NCBI GenBank assembly: GCA_016929205.1
Contig: JAFGJF010000365.1
Location: 1-21,359 of the forward strand
Length of the DNA: 21,359 bases
Source of the DNA: Anaerolineae bacterium
Lineage (GTDB): Bacteria; Chloroflexota; Anaerolineae; JAFGEY01
Direction: 5' to 3'
Part shown: positions 14,843 to 21,359 of the stretch, in pieces
Numbering within the stretch: the first letter of the stretch is position 1
Layout: the number at the start of each line of letters is the position of its first letter
Program-made: the position numbers and the translations under genes
Notes under the pieces: model-generated
Database searches by the model: none
What the model saw: the letters and a program-made list of their open reading frames with translations, nothing else
What the model was told of the DNA's origin: nothing

Positions 14843-16195
14843 TCAATCAGTGGCGGCTTGGCGTTTTTGCCTGATCTCGATCGCCGCCGCGTGCGCGGTC
14901 AGTCCTTCGGCTTTGGCGATGGCGATCGCCGCCGGCGCAATGTGCCGGGTGGTCGACTCGACCGGGGCAAAGACGCTGGTGATTTTGATAAAATCCCAAA
15001 CGTTGCAAGGAGAGGTAAAGCGCGCCGTGCCACCGGTGGGCATGATGTGTGTGGGCCCGACGACGTAATCGCCCAGGGCCTCGGAGGACATTTCGCCGAC
15101 AAAGACGCCGCCCGCGTTGCGCACCTGCCCTACCCAGTTCCAGGGATCGCGAACCAAGAGGCAGAGGTGTTCCGGCGCGTACTCGTTTGCCAGCTCCATC
15201 GCCTGTGCCAGGTCGCGGGTGACGACAATGCCACCCTGTCCTTTGAAGGCCTGGACAATCGTCTCCGCCCTGTCCAGGTTTTCAATCTGCTGCGCGATCT
15301 GGATTTGTACGCGGCCAGCCAGATCGGGCGATGGGGTCAGACAGATTGGCGAGGCAAGCACGTCGTGCTCGGCCTGGGCCAACAAGTCAGCCGCAACCAA
15401 CGCCGGATCGGCGCTCTCATCGGCGATGAGCATCGTTTCGGTGGGACCGGGCAGTCCATCGATGCCCACCTGGCCAAAAACACGCCGCTTGGCCAGCATC
15501 ACAAACAGGCTACCGGGACCGAGGATTTTGTCCACACGGGGCACGCTGTCGGTGCCGTAAGCCATGGCCCCGATGGCCTGCGCGCCACCAACCTTGTAGA
15601 CGGCGTTCACCCCGGCGATCCTGGCGGCAGCCAGGATGACATCGCTGATGCGACCATTGGCTTTTGGCGGGCTGGCAACGATCACGGTTTCCACTCCGGC
15701 GACACGGGCAGGGATGGCAGCCATCAAGAGCGAGGATGGGTACGGCGCACGCCCTCCAGGGGCATAGATCCCCACGCGCTGCAAGGGGCGGATGATCTGC
15801 CCCAGCGCGCCGCCACTATCATCCCATTCGATCCACGACTGTTTGGCCTGTTTTTCGTGAAAAACACGGATGCGATCGGCCGCAAGGCATAGCGCCTCCT
15901 GGAGGTCTCGAGGTGTGTTCTGCCATGCTGTCTCGATTTCTCCCTGCGACACGACGAGATCGTCGACCGCGACGCCTTCTATGCGGTTGTTGTATTCGAA
16001 CAGCGCGGCATCCCCTTTGGTGCGTACATCTTGGAGGATCAGTTGAACAGCCTGGTCAGGTGTCAACGGCTCTCCAAACACGTTTTCGATGCTTGCCTGC
16101 AGCCCGGGCGTGATTTCTACCTCATCCCAAGCGCTGCGCCGCAGGATGGTCTTTTGTGCGGTAGGGACGTTGTAAATGGTGATAACCTGATTCAT
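14843..16195 (-). CDS. hisD: Histidinol dehydrogenase
   Basis: This 450-residue HisD performs the last two steps of histidine synthesis, oxidising L-histidinol to L-histidine with two NAD+. Predicted zinc ligands are Q274 and H277 (in LLAQAEHD), D376 (LGDYVVG) and H435 (AHAAA). The catalytic pair is E342-H343 in EYAPEHL. All are offset by 15-16 residues from the E. coli positions as I recall them (259, 262, 360, 419; 326, 327), which is consistent. Other signatures are YAPGGRAPYPSS, LPGPTETMLIAD and IMPTGGTARF. A TTG at 16216 is also in frame, but GGAG 7 bases before ATG 16195 decides the start. No other his genes adjoin it. It appears to be monocistronic, downstream of rpoD and behind a leader with a His-codon run and a terminator, so regulation by histidine supply is likely. 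Confidence 0.97.
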   Translation of the reverse strand: MNQVITIYNVPTAQKTILRRSAWDEVEITPGLQASIENVFGEPLTPDQAVQLILQDVRTKGDAALFEYNNRIEGVAVDDLVVSQGEIETAWQNTPRDLQEALCLAADRIRVFHEKQAKQSWIEWDDSGGALGQIIRPLQRVGIYAPGGRAPYPSSLLMAAIPARVAGVETVIVASPPKANGRISDVILAAARIAGVNAVYKVGGAQAIGAMAYGTDSVPRVDKILGPGSLFVMLAKRRVFGQVGIDGLPGPTETMLIADESADPALVAADLLAQAEHDVLASPICLTPSPDLAGRVQIQIAQQIENLDRAETIVQAFKGQGGIVVTRDLAQAMELANEYAPEHLCLLVRDPWNWVGQVRNAGGVFVGEMSSEALGDYVVGPTHIMPTGGTARFTSPCNVWDFIKITSVFAPVESTTRHIAPAAIAIAKAEGLTAHAAAIEIRQKRQAATD

Positions 16196-16240
16196 GGGTC
16201 TGCTCCAATTCTGCAACTAGAACTGTCTCGATCCGATATT

Positions 16241-16275
16241 CAAAGAAAAAGGCTGGTTCGTTTCCGAAACCAGCC
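16241..16275 (-). terminator. Intrinsic terminator in the hisD leader (attenuator)
   Basis: On the minus strand, GGCTGGTT (16275-16268) pairs with AACCAGCC (16258-16251). Inside are a one-base bulge, two further CG pairs and a GAAA tetraloop. TTTTTCTTT follows directly at 16250-16242. It lies between the leader ORF stop and the hisD start, about 46 bases before hisD, where a terminator only makes sense as an attenuator. Confidence 0.88.
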
Positions 16276-16341
16276 TGGGTGAGACGGTCTTGATCGGGCT
16301 AAAGCCGTGTGCGCTAAAAGGCAGTCAGGCTCGCCTCACCC
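16272..16341 (-). promoter_or_regulatory. Candidate alternative RNA pairings of the hisD attenuator
   Basis: Two competing pairings are visible on the minus strand. Helix A pairs AGCCTG at the leader ORF end (16331-16326) with CAGGCT (16277-16272). It would take the first four bases of the terminator 5' arm, so it could act as antiterminator. Helix B pairs GGGTGAGGCG (16341-16332) with CGTCTCACCC (16286-16277). It has 10 pairs including one G-U and ends one base short of the terminator arm, so it does not itself block the terminator. An upstream CAGGC (16383-16379) could also compete for the GCCTG in helix A. Which fold controls readthrough is inference. Confidence 0.45.
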
Positions 16342-16426
16342 GCAAGGTATGGTGATGCAACTCAAACACCTGGTATGTGCCTGGGGTCGCGCCGCTTTGT
16401 TGTTTCACAGCGTACCGGAATCTCAT
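16325..16426 (-). CDS. Histidine-rich leader peptide of hisD (33 codons)
   Basis: This short ORF is transcribed just before hisD. AAGGAG (16439-16434) sits 7 bases before its ATG. It encodes 33 residues starting MRFRYAVKQQ and ending RVRRA, with three consecutive histidine codons (CAT CAC CAT, 16357-16349) at residues 24-26 in the context FELHHHTLR. The promoter at 16454-16482 would start about 20 bases upstream of its ATG. The stop is 49 bases before the intrinsic terminator stem. Position, ribosome site, a His run in front of a His biosynthesis gene and the terminator together match a classical attenuation leader such as hisL of enterobacteria, which has seven His codons. The peptide itself resembles nothing else I know and probably has no function beyond ribosome stalling when charged tRNA-His is scarce. 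Confidence 0.8.
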   Translation of the reverse strand: MRFRYAVKQQSGATPGTYQVFELHHHTLRVRRA

Positions 16427-16453
16427 TGTCCCTCTCCTTGCAGGTTGGCGGCT

Positions 16454-16482
16454 ATCTTAGCACACGCGCCCGGAATTGTCAA
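16454..16482 (-). promoter_or_regulatory. Strong promoter TTGACA-N17-TAAGAT for the hisD leader
   Basis: On the minus strand, TTGACA (16482-16477) and TAAGAT (16459-16454) have ideal 17-base spacing. It starts 25 bases after the rpoD stop codon, with transcription predicted to begin near 16447. No terminator separates it from rpoD, so readthrough from the dnaG-rpoD operon would also pass through the attenuator. Confidence 0.82.
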
Positions 16483-16506
16483 ACGACTGCGATTCAGGGA
16501 GCTCGG

Positions 16507-18393
16507 TTACTCGCTCAGATAGTCGCGCAGCTTGCGACTGCGCACGGGGTGTCGCAGTTTGCGCAATGCTTTGGCTTCAATCTGGCGGATCCGCTCGCGG
16601 GTTACGCCAAAGGCCTGCCCCACTTCTTCGAGGGTGTGGCTCTGACCATCTTGAAGGCCAAAACGCAACTCGAGGACCTCTCTCTCTCGCCGGCCGAGTT
16701 GATCGAGCACGCCGTGAATGTGTTCGCGCAGCAGTTCATCTGAGGCGGCCTCTGAGGGGCGAGGAATGGACTCGTCTTCGAGAAAATCGCCCAACGAGCT
16801 GTTATCTTCTGTGCCGACCGGCATGTCGATCGACACCGGCTCTTGTGAGATGCGGATAATGCGCCGCACTTTGCTTGCCGCTCGTTTGAGATGACGCTTG
16901 ATCATGGGCGACAGGGGATGGTCGTTTTCCTGGCTCAATTTATAAGCCTCGACATCTTGTTTGCTGACCATACCCATCTCGATAGCAATCTCTTCCGACG
17001 TCGGATCCCTTCCCAGGTCCTGGGTCATACGACGCTGGGTGCGCATCAGGCGGTTGATGGTCTCAACCATGTGCACGGGGATGCGGATCGTACGCGCCTG
17101 ATCGGCGATGGCGCGGCTGATGGCCTGCCGGATCCACCAAGTGGCATAGGTGCTGAAGCGAAAGCCCTTGGTGTAATCAAACTTTTCGACAGCCCGCAAC
17201 AGACCGATGTTGCCTTCCTGGATCAGATCCAGGAACGAGATGCCGCGTCCCATGTAACGCTTGGCCACGCTGACCACCAGGCGCAGATTGGCCCGGATCA
17301 GTGCCTGGCGCGCGTCGTAGGCGTAATCAAAGACGTCCTGGATGTGCCCCACCACCTCGTCAATGCTGGCCATCTGGGTGATAAAGGTCTGGGGCGAGGC
17401 CAGCTTTTGGGTTTGGGCATAGTCATCCTGCAAACGCTGCAACGCCGGAGGCGACAGCATATAGATCGTGCGATACAAGGTAAAGAGGCGGCCGCGCAGT
17501 TTTTTGCGCTTTTCATAGTATTCTTCGCCATCGCCTGCAATCTCGGTGTTGACGTATTGGGTGAGGTAATGCGTTCGCTCGATGCCCTGTTCAAGGACCG
17601 CGGCATCGTTCAGAATGGGCAGCAGTTCGGGCATAGGAATGTCCAGCCTGATGCATTCTTGGGCCAACTCGTGCCAGTTTTCCAGAAAAACGTCATATGC
17701 GTTAGCAACGATGTCGGGTGCAACGACGGATAGCAGCGAAGAGGTGGTTTCGCCCATTCGTTCACACACCCGAGACAGCAAGGACCACTCGGTGCTCAGT
17801 TGTTCTAACAGGACGCCAATCATCACCGCATAGTCGAGTTCCTGAGGCGGAACGATTTGTGAAGGAAGGGTATGTGGCTCGATCTTGAACCGTTCCAGTT
17901 GATCTCGCCATTTGCGAACGACCTTTTTCTGGGCGGTAGGTTTTTCAAGGAGCGTGACCACGTACTGCGCGGCGCTGACGCGCATGGTCAGCCACATTTC
18001 TTCGACCGGTTTGAGCAGCGGAACGCGACCGATTTCGCGCAAGTACATATGTACCGGGTCGCCCGTCAGTTCAACAGTCGGGATTTCGATGGGCGATTCT
18101 TTTTCCTCTTCATCGATTTCAATCTCGGTCTCAATGGTTGCCAGGTCATCCTCTTGGGGTTCTCCCTCCTGATCTTCGTCGGTCAGGATCGAGATGCCAA
18201 GCGAAACCAAATGCCTGTACAGTGTATCCACCTGCTTTTCGTCAAAGTCCTCTTCGGGCAAGACAGCGAGGATATCAGCATAGGCAAGCTGCTTTTGCTC
18301 GTTTCCCTTGGTGATCAGCGATCGAACCTCAGGAATCTGTTGGAGCTGCAACAGTATTTGGTTGTCTGGCTGATCGACGGGCTCGGTGTACAT
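16507..18393 (-). CDS. rpoD: Primary sigma factor RpoD/SigA
   Basis: This 628-residue housekeeping sigma-70 directs RNA polymerase to -35/-10 promoters such as those seen in this window. A region 1.1-like N-terminus (about 12-75) is followed by an acidic linker (75-105, many Asp and Glu). Region 1.2 ([22 protein letters not shown], 111-132) precedes a long non-conserved stretch (about 140-355). Regions 2.1-2.4 (about 358-450) contain [20 protein letters not shown] and are followed by region 3. Region 4 (about 560-615) has the helix-turn-helix [28 protein letters not shown] basic insertion of about 29 residues (482-510) interrupts region 3.0/3.1. GGAG lies 7 bases before the ATG, whose A is the last base of the dnaG stop codon, so the two genes are coupled as in the classic macromolecular-synthesis operon. 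Confidence 0.97.
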   Translation of the reverse strand: MYTEPVDQPDNQILLQLQQIPEVRSLITKGNEQKQLAYADILAVLPEEDFDEKQVDTLYRHLVSLGISILTDEDQEGEPQEDDLATIETEIEIDEEEKESPIEIPTVELTGDPVHMYLREIGRVPLLKPVEEMWLTMRVSAAQYVVTLLEKPTAQKKVVRKWRDQLERFKIEPHTLPSQIVPPQELDYAVMIGVLLEQLSTEWSLLSRVCERMGETTSSLLSVVAPDIVANAYDVFLENWHELAQECIRLDIPMPELLPILNDAAVLEQGIERTHYLTQYVNTEIAGDGEEYYEKRKKLRGRLFTLYRTIYMLSPPALQRLQDDYAQTQKLASPQTFITQMASIDEVVGHIQDVFDYAYDARQALIRANLRLVVSVAKRYMGRGISFLDLIQEGNIGLLRAVEKFDYTKGFRFSTYATWWIRQAISRAIADQARTIRIPVHMVETINRLMRTQRRMTQDLGRDPTSEEIAIEMGMVSKQDVEAYKLSQENDHPLSPMIKRHLKRAASKVRRIIRISQEPVSIDMPVGTEDNSSLGDFLEDESIPRPSEAASDELLREHIHGVLDQLGRREREVLELRFGLQDGQSHTLEEVGQAFGVTRERIRQIEAKALRKLRHPVRSRKLRDYLSE

Positions 18394-20339
18394 TATGCCA
18401 CTCCGGCTGCATCCATACGCGTTGATGCAACCTGTTCCCTTTTTTGACGCTTTCCCAGAGCTGTATTTTCTCTCAATGCCCGATCGAGACCAAAACGGTT
18501 GGTGTGAAGCAAGACAAGCATCGTGTGTTGGTATTCGACGGCGCGAGCATCTCCCTGTTCCAATGATTCGGCCTGTAAAACCTGGAGGTTTTGGATGACC
18601 CGATCCAGGTTTTTGCGGCGCAAGCGCAGGATGTTGCGTTCAAAGTCTCGTTCCGCGTTTTCGCCGCTCAATTCATCGATATCTGGCCCGTTATCGAGCA
18701 GGAAGTCGAGCCAGATTTGCAGCGTTTGATCCAGGCCGGCAATCCATTCCTGCCAGCTCGTGCCGTTTTCTATCGACTGCCAGGCCCCAAAGAGAGCCCG
18801 GTTTTCGGTGCGCGCAAAGTCATCTTCCCGCAAAGGCGTCAACGACAAATTGCCCAGGATCTCGTTGGCCTTGCTCAACCATTCGGGCCGGCGAAACAAC
18901 GTCGCCAGGCAGCGCTCTTCGAGTTCGAAACGAGCGACCGATGGTTGTTCGAGTGTCTGCTGGCCAGCCGTGGGCTTTTTGGCTCGCAATTGGCTCTGCA
19001 CACCCAGTTGGCGACGAATGGATGGCTCGTCCATACGAACCATGCGCGCCAGTTTTTGGATATAATGTGTTTGTTCGACCTGATCCGAGATTTCGGCCAA
19101 GATGGGAACGAGGCGGCGCACGGCCTCGGATTTGCCCTTTGCCGAATTTACATCTAGATCGGCGGTGGTGATCTCGAAATAATAGTCGACGATAGGGACG
19201 GCCGAACCGACAAGCGCGTCCCACAACTCGGGCGTTTCGCGAATCAGATCGTCGGGATCCTTGCCTGCCGGCAGGGTCATGATACGAATATCGGCATCCA
19301 GGCGGCTTTCATAACGGATCCACCCTCGGGAAGTGACGATCGGAACCGCCTTGTCGAGCGTTTGCCGGGCGACAGCGAGCCCACGTAACGTGCCACGATC
19401 GCCAGCGGCGTCCGGATCGAGCGCCAGGACGTACTTTTTTGTCATTCGTTTCAACAATTCAAGCTGATGCCCGGTCAAGGCGGTGCCCATCGAGGCTACG
19501 ACGTTGCCGATGCCGGCCTGGTGTGCTTGCAGCACATCCATATAGCCTTCAACAATGACGACGAGACCCTTGGCCCGGATCGCACCTTTGGCAACGTCGA
19601 TGCCGAACAAGACGTGACTTTTGTTAAACAATGCCGTTTGTGGCGAGTTGAGATACTTGGCCTGCTGGTGATCTCCTTCGGGTTGGTTGAGGATGCGCCC
19701 GCCAAAAGCAATGACGCGCCCCCGCACATCGCGAATCGGAATGATGAACCGCCCTCGAAAACGATCGTAATAGCCACCGTCTTCGCGAACAGAGATCAGC
19801 CCGGCATCGAGCAGGTCCTGGCGCTGGTACCCACGTGACAAGAGATGGTCGCTTAACCCTTGCCACGCATTTGGCGCAAACCCGAGCTGAAAGCGCTGAA
19901 TGGTCTCTTGACTCAAGCCACGCTGAGTGGCATAGTCCCGCCCCGGCTGGCCTTGCTCCAAACGGTTCAGGACGTTGTGAAAATAAGCTGCTGCGACGGT
20001 ATGAATGTCGAACAGCTTTTCAATCTGCCTTTGCTGCTGGCCGTCCTGTTGGCGCGGCGCTTCAAGCGTAACGCCGGCTTTTTCAGCGAGCGATCTGAGC
20101 GCCTCCCCGAAATCGAGATTCTCGTACTTCATAACGAAAGAAAAAACGTCGCCGCCGGTTCCACACGCGCCGAAACAGTGCCAGGTTTGCGTTTCGGGAA
20201 AGATGATCAGCGAAGGCGTTTTTTCAGAGTGAAACGGGCAGATGGCTTTGTAATTCCGGCCTGCTTTTTCAAGCTGAATATAGGCGGCGACCGTGTCGAC
20301 GATGTCAAGTCGTGCTTTTATCTCGTCTACAGTATCCAT
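18393..20339 (-). CDS. dnaG: DNA primase
   Basis: This 648-residue primase makes RNA primers for replication. The N-terminal CHC2 zinc domain has C34, H37, C55 and C59 (CPFH then HCFGAC). The last pair is CxxxC rather than the CxxC of E. coli and Geobacillus. The RNA polymerase core includes the [10 protein letters not shown] strand and the TOPRIM domain with [10 protein letters not shown] (catalytic Glu) and [11 protein letters not shown] (DxD-type acidic residues). The C-terminal third is the DnaB-interacting region, weakly conserved as usual. ATG 20339 is the first in-frame start after an upstream stop, and the zinc domain needs it. However, the only good ribosome site, AAGGAG (20361-20356), is 16 bases away and better placed for a short out-of-frame ORF. 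It is transcribed from a consensus promoter and overlaps rpoD by one base. Confidence 0.97.
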   Translation of the reverse strand: MDTVDEIKARLDIVDTVAAYIQLEKAGRNYKAICPFHSEKTPSLIIFPETQTWHCFGACGTGGDVFSFVMKYENLDFGEALRSLAEKAGVTLEAPRQQDGQQQRQIEKLFDIHTVAAAYFHNVLNRLEQGQPGRDYATQRGLSQETIQRFQLGFAPNAWQGLSDHLLSRGYQRQDLLDAGLISVREDGGYYDRFRGRFIIPIRDVRGRVIAFGGRILNQPEGDHQQAKYLNSPQTALFNKSHVLFGIDVAKGAIRAKGLVVIVEGYMDVLQAHQAGIGNVVASMGTALTGHQLELLKRMTKKYVLALDPDAAGDRGTLRGLAVARQTLDKAVPIVTSRGWIRYESRLDADIRIMTLPAGKDPDDLIRETPELWDALVGSAVPIVDYYFEITTADLDVNSAKGKSEAVRRLVPILAEISDQVEQTHYIQKLARMVRMDEPSIRRQLGVQSQLRAKKPTAGQQTLEQPSVARFELEERCLATLFRRPEWLSKANEILGNLSLTPLREDDFARTENRALFGAWQSIENGTSWQEWIAGLDQTLQIWLDFLLDNGPDIDELSGENAERDFERNILRLRRKNLDRVIQNLQVLQAESLEQGDARAVEYQHTMLVLLHTNRFGLDRALRENTALGKRQKREQVASTRMDAAGVA

Positions 20340-20352
20340 GTTTGAACGTCAT
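20305..20352 (-). other. Out-of-frame 15-codon mini-ORF overlapping the dnaG start
   Basis: An ATG at 20352 lies 3 bases after AAGGAG and opens 15 codons ([10 protein letters not shown]...) in another frame, ending inside dnaG at 20305. It could capture ribosomes and hold down primase translation, or allow reinitiation at the dnaG ATG 13 bases downstream. The coding itself is unproven. Confidence 0.35.
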
Positions 20353-20371
20353 TCTCTCCTTCGCTTTACGT

Positions 20372-20396
20372 CTATCGTCGCTACCCTTCTCGATAG
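20372..20396 (-). other. Small hairpin at the start of the dnaG transcript
   Basis: CTATCG and CGATAG form a 6-bp stem around a 13-base loop at the predicted 5' end of the dnaG mRNA, between the promoter and the ribosome site. It could protect the RNA end. Confidence 0.3.
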
Positions 20397-20398
20397 TC

Positions 20399-20426
20399 AT
20401 TATACACACAAGTAGGCATTTGTCAA
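20399..20426 (-). promoter_or_regulatory. Consensus promoter TTGACA-N16-TATAAT for dnaG-rpoD
   Basis: On the minus strand both boxes are perfect: TTGACA (20426-20421) and TATAAT (20404-20399), with 16-base spacing. Transcription would begin near 20392, about 53 bases before the dnaG start codon. Confidence 0.85.
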
Positions 20427-20582
20427 TCTCACCAGGGAGGGGGTCGACTTGCAGTTTGGGGGCAAGTTTCGGGAGTGAAGGCTTCAGCCGGGCGATCCGT
20501 ATCATAAAACATCGCCAAGATTGCTGGCCAAGCTTACACCTGTGTAGGGAGGAGAGGAATGATCTGGCGTATGTGACCGACG
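20427..20582. other. Spacer between thrS terminator and dnaG promoter
   Basis: I see no gene, repeat or clear signal here beyond G-rich patches on the plus strand. Confidence 0.5.
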
Positions 20583-20611
20583 AAAAGGCGCGGCCCATGC
20601 GGACCGCGCCT
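20583..20611 (-). terminator. Intrinsic terminator of thrS
   Basis: On the minus strand, AGGCGCGG (20611-20604) pairs with CCGCGCCT (20593-20586), with a further CC/GG pair inside after a mismatch. TTT follows at 20585-20583. It lies 11 bases after the thrS stop codon. Confidence 0.85.
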
Positions 20612-20622
20612 GATGATGGTAC

Positions 20623-21359
20623 TTATAGGACGCTTTTCTCGGCCACTGCCTGCTCGATCATCACGATGAGGTCAGCGACGTCCATCGAGCCTGGTTTGGA
20701 ACCGTCTCGCAAGCGTAGATTGATCTGTTTCGTTTCCATTTCCCTGTCGCCAATGACGAGCATGTAGGGGATTTTTTGCGTCTGCGCCTTGCGAATCTTG
20801 GCATTCATCCGGTCGGCCAGCAGGTCGACCTCTGCGCGGATGCCGGCCTGCTGGAGCTCGGCCAGCACCTGCTGTGCATAGTCGTTGTGCCGGTCGGCGA
20901 TGGGAATGACGACGGCCTGCACCGGCATCAACCATACCGGGAATGCACCGGCATAGTGCTCGATCAGCAGAGCGTAGAAACGTTCGACGCTGCCCAGCAA
21001 CGCGCGATGTACCATATACGGGCGATGCTCTCGGCCATCCGGACCGACGTATGACATATTGAAACGGCTCGGCAAGTTAAAGTCAAATTGGATCGTCGTG
21101 CACTGCCACGTGCGTTCCAGGGCATCCTTGATGTGGATGTCGATCTTGGGACCATAAAAGACGGCCTCGCCTTCCATACGCTTGTAAGGTAAATCGCGCG
21201 CCTCCAAGGCCTTGGCCAGCGACGCTTCGGCCTGGACCCACATTTCGTCCTCGCCGGCGTATTTGGCCAGGTTGTTGGGATCGCGCACGCTCAGGTCAAA
21301 GCGAAATTCCTCAAAGCCAAAGCCGCGCAGCAGGTTGAGGCTAAAGTCGAGCACGCGCA
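20623..21359 (-). CDS. thrS: Threonyl-tRNA synthetase, C-terminal part (5' end beyond window)
   Basis: These are the last 244 residues of ThrS, which charges tRNA-Thr. The visible part is the end of the class II catalytic core and the anticodon-binding domain. Core signatures are AVFYGPKIDIHIKDALERTW, TIQFDFNLPSRF and the HRALLGSVERF motif 3, whose leading His is a zinc ligand in the family. The C-terminal domain (from about PVWLMPVQAVVIPIADRHNDYA) contains ADRMNAKIRKAQTQKIPYML and MVIGDRE-type strands, ending with the conserved INLRLRDG. The gene runs off the right edge, so the N-terminal TGS and editing domains cannot be judged. A GTG at 21354 is internal and not the start. A GC-rich intrinsic terminator follows, separating it from the dnaG promoter. 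Confidence 0.96.
   Translation of the reverse strand, partial: RVLDFSLNLLRGFGFEEFRFDLSVRDPNNLAKYAGEDEMWVQAEASLAKALEARDLPYKRMEGEAVFYGPKIDIHIKDALERTWQCTTIQFDFNLPSRFNMSYVGPDGREHRPYMVHRALLGSVERFYALLIEHYAGAFPVWLMPVQAVVIPIADRHNDYAQQVLAELQQAGIRAEVDLLADRMNAKIRKAQTQKIPYMLVIGDREMETKQINLRLRDGSKPGSMDVADLIVMIEQAVAEKSVL

Noticed and set aside
14837..15892. A 351-codon open frame on the plus strand
   Set aside because: It is antisense to hisD, whose catalytic and zinc residues are all present. There is no start signal or domain in the antisense product.

Overview
The window is 21.4 kb of compact bacterial chromosome with moderately high GC. It holds housekeeping genes (obgE, hisD, rpoD, dnaG, thrS) interleaved with signalling and transport genes. 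No phage, insertion sequence, CRISPR array, rRNA or tRNA is visible. Strong Shine-Dalgarno sites and near-consensus sigma-70/SigA promoters are common. The translationally coupled dnaG-rpoD pair, the soluble GAF hybrid kinase, the SIMPL protein and the ATPase/FtsX/adaptor exporter would fit a Chloroflexota (Anaerolineae-like) genome. That assignment is inference from gene style and not from a search.

Left part (1-8.7 kb, all plus strand). It opens with the C-terminal end of a sensor histidine kinase. Next comes a CreD-like membrane protein carrying two zinc ribbons at its C-terminus, then a secreted SIMPL-domain protein bracketed by two hairpins. A promoter-rich gap of about 480 bp precedes an EamA-type transporter. 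A soluble PAS/GAF histidine kinase-receiver hybrid follows and ends at a clear intrinsic terminator. ObgE GTPase and a class I methyltransferase close the block.

Middle part (8.7-14.8 kb). A minus-strand operon encodes an ABC exporter: ATPase, a large FtsX-type permease, and a lipoprotein HlyD-like adaptor with a long coiled-coil hairpin. A divergent promoter region with back-to-back -35 boxes separates it from a plus-strand TauE/SafE permease gene.

Right part (14.8-21.4 kb, minus strand). In transcription order this is the end of thrS and its terminator, a consensus promoter, dnaG overlapping rpoD by one base, and then hisD. The rpoD-hisD gap is the most interesting part of the window. It contains, in order, a near-consensus promoter, a Shine-Dalgarno site, a 33-codon leader ORF with three consecutive histidine codons, and a strong intrinsic terminator just before hisD. 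This is the architecture of ribosome-mediated transcription attenuation controlling the last enzyme of histidine biosynthesis.

Other points for follow-up are the zinc-ribbon CreD fusion beside a histidine kinase, a basic insertion in region 3 of the main sigma factor, and a mini-ORF that appears to take the only good ribosome binding site in front of dnaG.
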